This document shows, one piece after another, positions 1 to 8,727 of a stretch of 45,130 nucleotides of DNA. Both the position numbers and the translations under genes were made by a program. The stretch comes from Mycobacterium sp. 1465703.0 (GTDB lineage Bacteria > Actinomycetota > Actinomycetes > Mycobacteriales > Mycobacteriaceae), in contig NZ_LZKU01000011.1 of the NCBI RefSeq assembly GCF_001672975.1, forward strand, positions 1 to 45,130, given 5' to 3'. The stretch's first letter is position 1. Every line of letters starts with the position of its first letter. The notes beneath the pieces are model-generated. The model worked only from the letters and a program-made list of their open reading frames with translations, did no database searches and was not told the origin of the DNA.

Positions 1-543
1 GATCAGTCCGATCTCCGCCGCTTGCCCGGCGCCGAATTTCTCGCCGGTCAGGTAGTAGCGGGCGGCGGCCCGCGCAGACAGTTTCGGCAGCAGCGTCAGC
101 GAGATGATCGCCGGGGCGACGCCGATCCGGGCCTCGGTCAGTGCGAAGGTACTGCGCGGACCGGCGACCGCGATGTCGCAGGCTCCCACCAGACCGAATC
201 CACCCGCCCGGACATGCCCATCGATTGCGGCGATCACCGGCAGCGGCGAGGCGACGATGGCCCGCATCAAGGCGGCCATCTCGCGGGCCCGCGCGACCGC
301 CAGATCGTAGGCATCGCCCTCGCCGGCCTCGCTGAGATCCGCACCGGCACAAAAGGTGCCGCCGGTGTGGCCCAGCACCACCGCCCGTACCGCCGGATCC
401 GCCGAGGCGTCGCGCAGCCCCTGGTGCAATTGGTTGACCAGCGTGGTGGAAAGCGCGTTGCGATTGTGCGGCGAGTCGAGTGTCAGCCGCGCATACGGGC
501 CGCCGGCGTCGGCGGGCCCGGCGTAGTCGACAACCGTGTCCAT
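1..543 (-). CDS. echA7: Enoyl-CoA hydratase/isomerase, EchA7-like (C-terminus outside window)
   Basis: Crotonase-fold enzyme expected to hydrate an enoyl-CoA made by the dehydrogenases of the same operon. The reading frame begins MDTVVDYAGPADAGGPYARL and stays open to the window edge, so about 180 residues are visible and the C-terminal part is missing. Crotonase signatures are present: a CAGADLSEA oxyanion-hole segment near residue 60 and GGFGLVGACDIAVA near residue 110. The start codon overlaps the stop of the upstream acyl-CoA dehydrogenase gene by one base (TGATG), which indicates translational coupling. It is the last visible gene of a six-gene operon matching Rv0971c-Rv0976c of M. tuberculosis. 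In an Atu/Liu-type pathway it would correspond to the hydratase acting after the biotin-dependent carboxylation (inference). Confidence 0.9.
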   Translation of the reverse strand, partial: MDTVVDYAGPADAGGPYARLTLDSPHNRNALSTTLVNQLHQGLRDASADPAVRAVVLGHTGGTFCAGADLSEAGEGDAYDLAVARAREMAALMRAIVASPLPVIAAIDGHVRAGGFGLVGACDIAVAGPRSTFALTEARIGVAPAIISLTLLPKLSARAAARYYLTGEKFGAGQAAEIGLI

Positions 544-1709
544 CAGTAGCTTCGGGGCAGGCCCAGCGATGTCTGCGCGACGAAGTTCAACACCATCTCG
601 CGGCTGACTGGAGCGATGCGACCCAGCCGGGCCGATGTCAGCATGGCGGCCACTTCATATTCCTTGGTCAGACCGTTGCCGCCCATCGACTGCACCGCTT
701 GATCCACCGACCGGGTTGCCGCCTCGGCCGCAGCGTATTTGGCCATGTTCGCCGCCTCGGCCGCGCCCATGTCGTTACCCGAGTCGTAGAGGGTGGCGGC
801 CTTCTGCATCATGAGTTTGGCCAGCTCGACCTCGATGTGGCACTGCGCCAACGGATGTGACAATCCTTGGTGCGCACCGATCGGCGTCCCCCACACCTGG
901 CGGGTCTTGACGTATTCGGCGGCCCGGTTGAGTGCGAACCGGCCCATCCCTACCGAGCTTGCCGCGCCCATGATGCGTTCGGGGTTGAGGCCGGCGAAAA
1001 GCTGTGCGATGGCGGCATCTTCGGCGCCGACCAGCGCGTCGCTGGGAAGCCGGACGTCGTCGAGGAAGACCTGGAACTGGCGTTCCGGGCTGATCAATTC
1101 CATTTCGATCGGGGTATAGCTGAAGCCCGGTGCATCGGTGGGCACCACGAACAGCGCGGGACGCAGCTTGCCGGTCTTGGCCTCCTCGGTGCGGGCCACC
1201 ACCAGTACCGCCTGCGCCTGGTCGATGCCGGAGATGTAGACCTTCTGGCCCTTGAGGATCCAGTCGCTGCCGTCGCGACGGGCGGTCGTGGTGATCTTGT
1301 GCGAGTTGGAGCCGGCGTCCGGTTCGGTGATGGCGAACGCCATCGTCAGTGTGCCGTCGGCGATACCCGGGATCCAGCGTTTCTTCTGCTCCTCGGTGCC
1401 GAACTTGCTGATGATGGTGCCGTTGATGGCGGGCGAGACCACCATCAGCAGCAGCGCGCTACCGGCGGCCGCCATCTCCTCCATGACCAGCGACAGTTCG
1501 TACATTCCGGCACCGCCACCGCCGTACTCCTCGGGCAGGTTAACTCCCAGGAAGCCGAGTTTGCCTGCCTCCGACCATAATTCGTCGGTGTGTTCGTGGG
1601 CGCGGGCCTTGCGGAGGTAGTACTCGCTGCCATAGTTGGCCGCCCACGCCGCCACCGATTTGCGTAGGGCCTGACGCTCCTCGCTCTCGATGAAGCTGGT
1701 GTCGGTCAT
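543..1709 (-). CDS. fadE12: Acyl-CoA dehydrogenase FadE12
   Basis: FAD-dependent acyl-CoA dehydrogenase of 388 residues, as I recall for FadE12 (Rv0972c). It carries the family FAD/substrate segment AFAITEPDAGSN near residue 130 and the QSMGGNGLTKEYEV segment near residue 345. The usual catalytic-base position (Glu of the IYEGT motif) reads RIAPVSREM, so no Glu is there. Instead Glu244 in GLNPERI sits where isovaleryl-CoA and long-chain acyl-CoA dehydrogenases keep their base. This points to a branched or bulky acyl-CoA substrate (inference). The ATG overlaps the accA2 stop by four bases (ATGA), and its own stop overlaps the echA7 start. Confidence 0.93.
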   Translation of the reverse strand: MTDTSFIESEERQALRKSVAAWAANYGSEYYLRKARAHEHTDELWSEAGKLGFLGVNLPEEYGGGGAGMYELSLVMEEMAAAGSALLLMVVSPAINGTIISKFGTEEQKKRWIPGIADGTLTMAFAITEPDAGSNSHKITTTARRDGSDWILKGQKVYISGIDQAQAVLVVARTEEAKTGKLRPALFVVPTDAPGFSYTPIEMELISPERQFQVFLDDVRLPSDALVGAEDAAIAQLFAGLNPERIMGAASSVGMGRFALNRAAEYVKTRQVWGTPIGAHQGLSHPLAQCHIEVELAKLMMQKAATLYDSGNDMGAAEAANMAKYAAAEAATRSVDQAVQSMGGNGLTKEYEVAAMLTSARLGRIAPVSREMVLNFVAQTSLGLPRSY

Positions 1710-3703
1710 GCTGGATCTCCTTCTACTTCTGGCGCTTCCACTCTTGCCAGCACAGCGCCAACTTCGACTTGCTGACCGGTCTTGACGTTGAGTTCGGCAA
1801 GCACCCCGTCGACCGGGGCGGCGATGGTGTGTTCCATCTTCATTGCCTCGAGCCAGATCAGTGGCTGGCCGGCGGCGACTGTATCGCCGATCTCGGCGCC
1901 GAGTCGGATGACGCTGCCCGGCATCGGCGCCACCAGCGAGCCTTTTTCGACGGTCGAACCGGGCTCGGGAAAGCGTGGCAACGCGATCAAGTGCACCGGT
2001 CCGCGCGCGGAATCGACGTAGACGTCGGAATCAGGCGTGTCGTAGCGCCGTACCGAGAAGCTGTGGTCGACGCCGTCAGTCCGCAGCACGACCTCATTCG
2101 CCGTGGCCGACACCAGCTGTACGTCCTGGTCGTCCGGGAGCACCAAACCTATTCTGCTGAACCGGTATTGAATCCGGTGCTCGCCATCTTCGTCGTCGCG
2201 GTAGGCCTTGACCTGGAAACCCGACGACAAGTTGCGCCAGCCGCTGGGGATGGTTCCCAGCACCGGGGCGGCGGCGCGGTTGTGCGCGGCGTCGGCGAGT
2301 GCGGCCGCGATGGCGGACAGACGGACCACCGTGGTGTCGCCCAGGGGCGCCGCCAGCCGCGCCAGGTCATGGGTGTCGAAAAACGCTGTGTCGGTGGCGC
2401 CGTCCAGGAAAGCCGGGTGGCGCAGCACGTTCGCCAGCAGATCGCGGTTGGTGCGCACGCCGTGGACGCGGGCGCGGGCCAGCGCATCGGCGAGGACCAG
2501 CGATGCCTGACGGCGCGTCGGGGCGTAGCAGATGACCTTGGCCAGCATCGGGTCGTAGTGGATGGAGACCGTGAACCCATCGACGACGCCCGAATCCAGC
2601 CGGATTCCGGTCCGTTGCCCCAGCGAGCCGAACGCCGCCCGAACCGACGGGACCTCGAAGGCGCGCACCACGCCGGCCTGTGGCTGCCAGCCGCGGGCGG
2701 GATCTTCGGCGTAAAGCCGGGCCTCGATCGAATGTCCTTGAGCAACAGGGGGTTGCGCGTCAAGACGGTCGCCGTCGGCGACGGCGAGCTGCAGTTCGAC
2801 CAGATCGAGTCCGGTGGTCTCCTCGGTGACCGGGTGTTCGACCTGCAGCCGGGTGTTCATCTCCAGGAAGTAGAACTCGCCGTCGTCGTCGGCCAGGAAC
2901 TCCACCGTCCCGGCCCCGGTGTAGCCGATGGCTTCGGCGGCCAACCGGGCCGCATCGAACAGCTTCTCGCGCATGCCCGGTGTCCGCTCCACCAACGGCG
3001 ACGGAGCCTCTTCGATGATCTTCTGGTGGCGGCGCTGAATCGAGCATTCGCGTTCGCCGACCGCCCACACCGTGCCGTGGGTATCCGCCATGACCTGAAC
3101 CTCGATGTGATGTCCGGTGGGTAGATACCGCTCGCAGAACACGGTCGGGTCGCCAAAGGCGGACTGCGCTTCGCGGCGTGCCGCCGCGACTTCGTCGGTG
3201 ACAGCGGATAATTCGCGGACGACTCGCATCCCGCGGCCACCGCCGCCGGCGGAGGCCTTGACCAACACCGGTAGCTGCGCCTCGGTCACGGTGTCGGGGT
3301 CGAGCTCGTCGAGTACCGGCACCCCGGCGGCGGCCATCAGCTTCTTGGACTCGATCTTGGAGCCCATCGCGCGCACCGCATCCACCGGCGGCCCGATCCA
3401 CGTCAGGCCGGCGTCTTGCACGGCGGCCGCGAAGTCGGCGTTCTCCGAAAGGAATCCGTAGCCCGGGTGTATCGCATCGGCACCCGCGGCGCGGGCGGCG
3501 GCGATGATGGCCTCGGGGTTGAGGTAGTCGTTGGTCTTGCCCAGCCGCACCCGGGCGTCGGCCTCGGCGACGTGCGGCGCGCCGGCATCCGGATCGGTAT
3601 AGACGGCGACGGTGCCCAGGCCGAGCCGGCGGCAGGTGGCGAACACCCGCCGGGCGATCTCACCGCGGTTGGCAACCAGTACTCGAGTAACCACGGGGCT
3701 CAC
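1706..3703 (-). CDS. accA2: Acyl-CoA carboxylase alpha chain AccA2 (biotin carboxylase plus biotin carrier)
   Basis: Biotin-dependent acyl-CoA carboxylase alpha subunit of 665 residues. An N-terminal biotin carboxylase (residues 1-450) begins VLVANRGEIARRV and contains the ATP-grasp glycine-rich loop ASAGGGGRGMR and the EMNTRLQVEHPVTE segment. A middle linker domain is followed by a C-terminal biotinyl carrier with EAMKMEH; the biotin-accepting Lys is near residue 622. The chosen GTG start overlaps the accD2 stop by four bases (GTGA); a second GTG three codons on is possible, and the frame open further upstream inside accD2 is not used. It partners AccD2. The substrate is not established as far as I know; context suggests methylcrotonyl-CoA-like or geranyl-CoA-like carboxylation. 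Confidence 0.93.
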   Translation of the reverse strand: MSPVVTRVLVANRGEIARRVFATCRRLGLGTVAVYTDPDAGAPHVAEADARVRLGKTNDYLNPEAIIAAARAAGADAIHPGYGFLSENADFAAAVQDAGLTWIGPPVDAVRAMGSKIESKKLMAAAGVPVLDELDPDTVTEAQLPVLVKASAGGGGRGMRVVRELSAVTDEVAAARREAQSAFGDPTVFCERYLPTGHHIEVQVMADTHGTVWAVGERECSIQRRHQKIIEEAPSPLVERTPGMREKLFDAARLAAEAIGYTGAGTVEFLADDDGEFYFLEMNTRLQVEHPVTEETTGLDLVELQLAVADGDRLDAQPPVAQGHSIEARLYAEDPARGWQPQAGVVRAFEVPSVRAAFGSLGQRTGIRLDSGVVDGFTVSIHYDPMLAKVICYAPTRRQASLVLADALARARVHGVRTNRDLLANVLRHPAFLDGATDTAFFDTHDLARLAAPLGDTTVVRLSAIAAALADAAHNRAAAPVLGTIPSGWRNLSSGFQVKAYRDDEDGEHRIQYRFSRIGLVLPDDQDVQLVSATANEVVLRTDGVDHSFSVRRYDTPDSDVYVDSARGPVHLIALPRFPEPGSTVEKGSLVAPMPGSVIRLGAEIGDTVAAGQPLIWLEAMKMEHTIAAPVDGVLAELNVKTGQQVEVGAVLARVEAPEVEGDPA

Positions 3704-5295
3704 ATCCGGAAGACGCCGAAGTTCGACGTCCCCTTGATCGGGCCATTGGCGATGGCGGACAGACACATTCCCAGAACGGTCCGGGTATCTCGGGGGTCGA
3801 TCACCCCGTCGTCGTAAAGCATGCCGGACAACACCAGCGGCAGCGACTCGGCTTCGATCTGGCCCTCGACCGCGGCCCGCATCGCCGCGTCGGCTTCCTC
3901 GTCGACCTGCTGGCCGCGTGCCTCGGCGGCCGCGCGGGCCACGATCGACAGCACCCCGGACAGCTGGGCCCCGCCCATCACCGCCGACTTGGAAGTCGGC
4001 CAGGCGAACAGGAATCGCGGATCGTAGGCGCGACCGCACATTCCGTAGTGGCCCGCGCCGTAGGAGGCACCGATCAGCAGCGAGATATGCGGCACCGTGG
4101 AATTGGACACCGCGTTGATCATCATCGCACCGTGCTTGATCATCCCGCCCTCTTCGTAGTCCTTGCCCACCATGTAGCCGGTGGTGTTGTGCAGGAACAA
4201 CAGCGGCGTGTTCGATCGGTTGGCCAACTGGATGAACTGGGTGGCTTTCTGGGACTCTTCGCTGAACAACACCCCGCGCGCGTTGGCCAGGATGCCGATC
4301 GGATAGCCGTGTAACTGAGCCCAGCCCGTCACCAGCGAGGATCCGTACAGCGGCTTGAATTCGTCGAAGTCGGAGCCGTCGACGATGCGGGCGATCACCT
4401 CTCGGGGATCGAACGGGATACGCAGATCCGCGGGCACGATGCCGATGAGTTCCTCGGTGTCGAACAGCGGCTCGGTGACCGGTTTGGGTTTCGGTCCCTG
4501 CTTGATCCAGTTCAACCGGGCCACCACGCGGCGGCCGATCCGGATTGCATCGAGCTCGTCGACGGCGAAGTAGTCGGCCAAACCCGATACCCGGGCGTGC
4601 ATTTCGGCGCCGCCGAGCGATTCGTCGTCGGACTCCTCGCCGGTGGCCATCTTCACCAGCGGGGGACCGGCGAGGAAGACCTTGGAACGTTCCTTGATCA
4701 TCACCACGTGGTCGGACATGCCCGGGACGTAGGCGCCGCCCGCGGTGGAGTTGCCGAATACCAAGGCGATGGTGGGGATCCCGGCGGCCGAGAGCCGGGT
4801 CAGGTCGCGAAACATCCGCCCGCCGGGGATGAAGATCTCCTTTTGGGTGGGCAGGTCGGCACCGCCGGATTCCACCAGGGATATCACCGGAAGCCGGTTT
4901 TCAAAGGCGATCTGGTTGGCCCGCAGGATTTTTTTCAGGGTCCACGGGTTGCTGGTGCCGCCTTTGACCGTCGGGTCGTTGGCGACGATCATGCATTCGA
5001 CGCCTTCGACCACGCCGATACCGGTGACCGTGCTGGCGCCGACCTTGAAGGCGCTGCCCCAGGCCGCCAGTGGGCTCAGCTCCAGGAACGGCGAATCCTG
5101 GTCGACCAGCAATTCGATGCGTTCGCGTGCCGTCAACTTGCCACGGTCATGATGACGCTCAACGTATTTGGCGCCGCCGCCGGCCAACGCGTTGGCCAGT
5201 TCGGTGTCGATCTCGTCGAGTTTGGCGATGGCCGCCGATGCCGCGTCGGCGTAGGCACCGGCCTCACGATCGAGTGTGGATTGCAGCACGGTCAT
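3700..5295 (-). CDS. accD2: Acyl-CoA carboxylase beta chain AccD2 (carboxyltransferase)
   Basis: Carboxyltransferase beta subunit of 531 residues that moves the carboxyl group from carboxybiotin to an acyl-CoA. The N-terminal half has the carboxyltransferase N-domain with the GGAYVPGMSDHVVMI glycine-rich loop. The C-terminal half carries the second oxyanion region, with YGAGHYGMCGRAYDPRF near residue 415, a pattern of methylcrotonyl/geranyl-CoA carboxylase beta subunits rather than of propionyl-CoA carboxylases (family knowledge, from memory). Start is ATG. The stop overlaps the accA2 GTG start, so both subunits are probably made in stoichiometry. A 55-base gap separates it from fadE13 upstream, the only non-overlapping junction of the operon. 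Confidence 0.93.
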   Translation of the reverse strand: MTVLQSTLDREAGAYADAASAAIAKLDEIDTELANALAGGGAKYVERHHDRGKLTARERIELLVDQDSPFLELSPLAAWGSAFKVGASTVTGIGVVEGVECMIVANDPTVKGGTSNPWTLKKILRANQIAFENRLPVISLVESGGADLPTQKEIFIPGGRMFRDLTRLSAAGIPTIALVFGNSTAGGAYVPGMSDHVVMIKERSKVFLAGPPLVKMATGEESDDESLGGAEMHARVSGLADYFAVDELDAIRIGRRVVARLNWIKQGPKPKPVTEPLFDTEELIGIVPADLRIPFDPREVIARIVDGSDFDEFKPLYGSSLVTGWAQLHGYPIGILANARGVLFSEESQKATQFIQLANRSNTPLLFLHNTTGYMVGKDYEEGGMIKHGAMMINAVSNSTVPHISLLIGASYGAGHYGMCGRAYDPRFLFAWPTSKSAVMGGAQLSGVLSIVARAAAEARGQQVDEEADAAMRAAVEGQIEAESLPLVLSGMLYDDGVIDPRDTRTVLGMCLSAIANGPIKGTSNFGVFRM

Positions 5296-5350
5296 GACGA
5301 CCGCCGACGTTGTGGAGCCCAGCGATATGGAGCAAGTGGAGGCGGTGTAC

Positions 5351-6499
5351 TCATGATTGGAATCCCAGCAGTTTGGCGGACAGTGCGGTCAGGATCTCGG
5401 TGGTGCCGCCGCCGATGCCCAGGATTCGCATGTCCCGGTATTGGCGTTCGACTTCGGATTCGGCCATGTAGCCCATGCCGCCGAACAGCTGAACGGCTTG
5501 ATTGGCAACCCATTCGCCGGCCTCGACCGCGGTGTTCTTGGCGAAACACACCTGCGGGATCAGATTCGTCTCGCCGGCCAATTGCCGCTCGACCACGCTG
5601 CGCGAGTAGACCCGGGCAACGTCGATGCGGCGGGCCATCTCGGCCAACGTGTTCTGCACCGACTGCCGTGATATCAACGGGCGCCCGAATGTCTCGCGGT
5701 CGCGGCACCATTGCACCGTCAGGTCCAGACACCGCTGTGCGCTCGAATACGCTTGTGCGGCAAGGCCGATGCGCTCAGAGACGAAGGCCTGTGCGATCTG
5801 GGCGAATCCGCTGTTCTCGGCGCCGACCAGGTTGGCCACCGGGACGCGGACATCGGTGTAGGACAGCTCCGCGGTGTCCGAGGACCGCCAGCCCATCTTG
5901 TCCAGCTTGCGGGTCACCTCGAAACCGGGTGTGCCCTTCTCGACCACCAGCAGCGAAACCCCGCCCGCGCCAGGGCCTCCGGTGCGGACCGCGGTCACCA
6001 CGTAGTCGGCGCGGACCCCGGAGGTGATGTAGGTCTTGGCGCCGTTGACGACATAGTGGTCACCGTCGAGCACCGCAGCGGTCCGCAGATGGCCGACGTC
6101 GGAACCGCCGCCGGGCTCGGTGATGGCCAGCGAACCGATCTTCTCGCCCGCCAGAGTCGGCCGGACAAACTCCTCGATCAGCCGTTCATCGCCCGATGCG
6201 ATCATGTGCGGCACCGCGATTCCGCAGGTGAACAACGACGCGAACACGCCTCCCGGCGCTCCGGCGTGATGCATCTCCTCGCAGATGACCACCGCGTCGG
6301 CGCCGTCGCCGCCGCCACCGCCGACCGATTCGGGGAACCCCGCACCCAGCAGCCCGGCGGATCCGGCGCTGCGGTGCAGGTCGCGCGGCAAGTCTCCGGT
6401 GCGCTCCCACTCGTCGATGTTGGGCAGGATCTCGCGTTCTGCGAACGAGCGCACCGTCTTTCGCAGCTGCTCGCGCTCGGGTGTGGTCCAAAGATTCAC
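5351..6499 (-). CDS. fadE13: Acyl-CoA dehydrogenase FadE13
   Basis: FAD-dependent acyl-CoA dehydrogenase of 382 residues, matching the length of FadE13 (Rv0975c). The GTG start is chosen because it overlaps the upstream gene's stop by four bases (GTGA) and gives the family N-terminus MNLWTTPEREQLRKTV; the frame stays open further upstream but that part overlaps the neighbouring gene. FAD/substrate motifs are LAITEPGGGSDVG near residue 125 and QLFGGMGYMAE near residue 340. As in FadE12, the IYEGT position is GIGGGTTEI without Glu, and Glu242 in FVSERIG is the candidate base as in isovaleryl-CoA dehydrogenase. In an Atu-like pathway this would be the citronellyl-CoA or isovaleryl-CoA dehydrogenase equivalent (inference). 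Confidence 0.93.
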   Translation of the reverse strand: MNLWTTPEREQLRKTVRSFAEREILPNIDEWERTGDLPRDLHRSAGSAGLLGAGFPESVGGGGGDGADAVVICEEMHHAGAPGGVFASLFTCGIAVPHMIASGDERLIEEFVRPTLAGEKIGSLAITEPGGGSDVGHLRTAAVLDGDHYVVNGAKTYITSGVRADYVVTAVRTGGPGAGGVSLLVVEKGTPGFEVTRKLDKMGWRSSDTAELSYTDVRVPVANLVGAENSGFAQIAQAFVSERIGLAAQAYSSAQRCLDLTVQWCRDRETFGRPLISRQSVQNTLAEMARRIDVARVYSRSVVERQLAGETNLIPQVCFAKNTAVEAGEWVANQAVQLFGGMGYMAESEVERQYRDMRILGIGGGTTEILTALSAKLLGFQS

Positions 6500-8226
6500 A
6501 GCAGATCCTCCGGGATGTCGAGGTAGCGACCGCGGAGCCATTCGCCGAGCCCCTTGGCCTGCGGATCGAAGCGAGCCTGGTAAGCGACACCTTGGCCGAG
6601 GATGCCGTCGATGACGAAGTTGACCGCCCGCAGATTCGGCAGCAGGTGGCGGGTGATGGCGAAGTCCGCCGCCTCGGGTAGCAGCTCCTCGAGCAGCTCG
6701 ACGGTCAGCGTGTGGGCCAGCCATCGCCATTGCGCGTCGGTGCGGACCCAGACCCCGACGTTGGCCGAGCCGCCCTTGTCGCCGCTGCGGGCCCCGGCGA
6801 TGTGGCCCAGCGGCGCCCTGCGTACCGGGCCGGCCGGGAGCGGCTCGGGCAGCGGCGGGGGATCGACCGGCGCCAACTCCAAAGTCTCGGTGGCGCAAGG
6901 GATGAAGGTTCCGGTCCCGTCGGCATGTACGGCGACGTGCGGCACTTTCGTGGCGTCGACGTAGCCCGCGGTGAACACGCCGTAGACCTGGCCGTCGCCC
7001 GGCGGGGCGGTGACGTGGAATCCGGGATAGCTGGCCAGCGCCAATTCAACTGCCGCCGAAGAGAATTGACGTCCGACGTTGGCGGGGTCGGGATCGCGCA
7101 CCACGCAGTGCAGCAGCGCGCTGGCGGCTTCTTCGGTGTCGGCGTCGGGGTGGTCGGTGCGGGCCAGCGACCACTGCAGTTCGGCGGGTTTGACGGTGAG
7201 CGCGGCGTCGAGCTGCCGGCGCACCAGTTCGGCCTTGGCCTCGATGTCCAGGCCGGTCAGCACGAAGGTCATCGAGTTGCGGAATCCGCCGATGCTGTTC
7301 AGCGACACCTTGTAGGTGGGCGGCGGGGCCTCGCCGCGCACGCCGCTTATGCGCACCCGGTCGGGCCCGTCGGGCGACAGCTCGACGCTGTCCATCCGGG
7401 CAGTGACGTCGGGGTTGGCGTACCGCGCGCCGCCGATCTCGTAAAGCAGTTGCGCGGTCACGGTGTCGACGCTGACCAGGCCGCCGGTGCCGGGGTGCTT
7501 GGTGATCACCGAGGATCCGTCGGCGTTGACTTCGGCTAGGGGGAAACCGGCGTGGCTGAGGTCGGCGATCTCGGTGAAGAACGAATAGTTGCCGCCGGTG
7601 GCCTGTACCCCGCATTCGATGACGTGGCCCGCGACGACGGCGCCGGCCAGCTGGTCGTAGTCGGTGCGGCCCCAACCGAAGTGCGCCGCCGCGGCACCGA
7701 CGATCACCGAGGCGTCGGTGACCCGGCCGGTGACAACCACGTCGGCCCCGTCGGCCAGGCAATCGACGATTCCCCAGGCGCCCAGGTACGCGTTGGCGGT
7801 CAGCGGGCTGCCCAACCCGAATTCGGCGGCCCGCGCCAACAGGTCGTCGCCCTGCACGTGGGCGATCCGGGCGTCGATACCGAGGCGCTCGGCCAGCGCG
7901 CGTATCGCATCGGCCAGGCCGCTCGGGTTCAGGCCGCCGGCGTTGGCGACGATGCGCACCCCGCGGTCACGGGCCTCGCCCAGGCAATCCTCGAGCTGCG
8001 TCAGAAAGGTCTTGGCGTACCCACGCTCGGGGTGCTTCATCTTGTCCCGGCCCAGGATCAACATGGTGAGTTCGGCCAGGTAATCGCCGGTCAGGTAGTC
8101 GACCTCACCGCCGGTGAGCATCTCGCGCATGGCCGACAGCCGGTCGCCGTAAAACCCCGAGCAATTCGCGATCCGCACGGCGCCGGAATTGCCCGAAGCG
8201 CCAGCAGCACCGGAAGCAGAGGCCAT
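6496..8226 (-). CDS. DUF1446 / acyclic terpene utilization AtuA-family protein (Rv0976c-like)
   Basis: First gene of the operon, 576 residues. The N-terminal DUF1446 domain runs from VRIANCSGFYGDRL to about residue 370, with ANAGGLNPSG and the TGRVTDASVIVG segment. A separate C-terminal AtuA-type domain of about 100 residues begins with GARSGDKGGSANVGVW. The ATG is preceded by a GGAGG ribosome binding site about eight bases upstream. The first 15 residues are Ala/Gly/Ser-rich and lie outside the domain. AtuA is required for growth on acyclic terpenes in Pseudomonas, but its biochemical reaction is not known to me. Its stop overlaps the fadE13 start. A palindromic site lies about 40 bases upstream. 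Confidence 0.9.
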   Translation of the reverse strand: MASASGAAGASGNSGAVRIANCSGFYGDRLSAMREMLTGGEVDYLTGDYLAELTMLILGRDKMKHPERGYAKTFLTQLEDCLGEARDRGVRIVANAGGLNPSGLADAIRALAERLGIDARIAHVQGDDLLARAAEFGLGSPLTANAYLGAWGIVDCLADGADVVVTGRVTDASVIVGAAAAHFGWGRTDYDQLAGAVVAGHVIECGVQATGGNYSFFTEIADLSHAGFPLAEVNADGSSVITKHPGTGGLVSVDTVTAQLLYEIGGARYANPDVTARMDSVELSPDGPDRVRISGVRGEAPPPTYKVSLNSIGGFRNSMTFVLTGLDIEAKAELVRRQLDAALTVKPAELQWSLARTDHPDADTEEAASALLHCVVRDPDPANVGRQFSSAAVELALASYPGFHVTAPPGDGQVYGVFTAGYVDATKVPHVAVHADGTGTFIPCATETLELAPVDPPPLPEPLPAGPVRRAPLGHIAGARSGDKGGSANVGVWVRTDAQWRWLAHTLTVELLEELLPEAADFAITRHLLPNLRAVNFVIDGILGQGVAYQARFDPQAKGLGEWLRGRYLDIPEDLL

Positions 8227-8266
8227 GCCTGTCCTCCATTCAGGGATTCACCGGTTCGGACCAACC

Positions 8267-8282
8267 AACCAACCGGTAGGTT
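8267..8282. promoter_or_regulatory. Palindromic operator candidate upstream of the AtuA/AccA2D2 operon
   Basis: The site reads AACC-A-ACCGGT-A-GGTT, a 16-base inverted repeat broken at only one symmetric pair. It lies 41 bases before the start codon of the first operon gene and is preceded by extra ACCA/ACC repeats. Sites of this size and symmetry are typical for TetR-family repressors of fatty-acid and terpene catabolic operons (family knowledge). No TetR gene lies in the window, so the regulator would be elsewhere. The symmetry is seen; the function is inferred. Confidence 0.5.
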
Positions 8283-8378
8283 AGCGGGTGCCGTCGGTGT
8301 CACGTCAAGGATCCCACTTCGGACGGGGGCGGCTCGGGTCGCGCCTGGCGGGTTGGCGATCGGCGCGGGGCGGCCATT

Positions 8379-8407
8379 TTGGTGACAAGCGGACCAGCGA
8401 CTATCCT
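8379..8407 (+). promoter_or_regulatory. Candidate SigA-type promoter for rpmF
   Basis: A TTGGTG box is followed after 17 bases by TATCCT, which fits a mycobacterial housekeeping promoter with a weak -35. It lies about 90 bases before rpmF in the divergent spacer between the AtuA-like operon and rpmF. No transcript evidence is available. Confidence 0.35.
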
Positions 8408-8495
8408 GATATCGATCGTCGCCCGTTCGGCCCACCGGCCACGCCGCGCGACATGCCGAACTGCAAGTCCCACATCGAGGAGTTAGGGCCCGACC

Positions 8496-8669
8496 ATGGC
8501 CGTACCCAAGCGCAGAATGTCGCGCGCGAACACCCGTAGCCGGCGCGCGCAGTGGAAGGCCGAGAAGACCGAACTCGTCGGTGTGACGGTCGCAGGTCAG
8601 CGGCACAAAGTGCCGCGCCGGCTGCTCAAGGCCGCCCGCCTCGGACTGATCGACCTGGACCGCCGCTAA
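8496..8669 (+). CDS. rpmF: 50S ribosomal protein L32
   Basis: Short gene of 57 residues starting [20 protein letters not shown] and ending GLIDLDRR. It is a large-subunit ribosomal protein, very basic. The N-terminal [15 protein letters not shown] block is the L32 signature. It has no cysteine, so this is the zinc-independent (C-minus) form. An AGGAG ribosome binding site precedes the ATG. It sits directly upstream of mprA, as rpmF (Rv0979A) does in M. tuberculosis. Its expression is probably separate from mprAB, because an MprA box lies between them. Confidence 0.95.
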
Positions 8670-8687
8670 CCCACTTACCGGCGCGCC

Positions 8688-8706
8688 TCTCAGGTCAGTC
8701 TCAGAC
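8688..8706 (+). promoter_or_regulatory. MprA box upstream of mprA (autoregulation)
   Basis: The 19 bases read TCTCAGGT-CAG-TCTCAGAC: two 8-base direct repeats with a 3-base spacer. This is the described architecture of the MprA box (two loosely conserved 8-base direct repeats in 19 bases). It lies 21 bases before the mprA start codon, consistent with MprA controlling its own operon. Confidence 0.75.
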
Positions 8707-8727
8707 GGCGGGACGAGACTAGGGATC

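Noticed and set aside
3704..4039. Upstream extension of the accA2 frame
   Set aside because: It lies inside accD2 and reads as Arg/Gly-rich shadow sequence; the biotin carboxylase fold starts at 3703.
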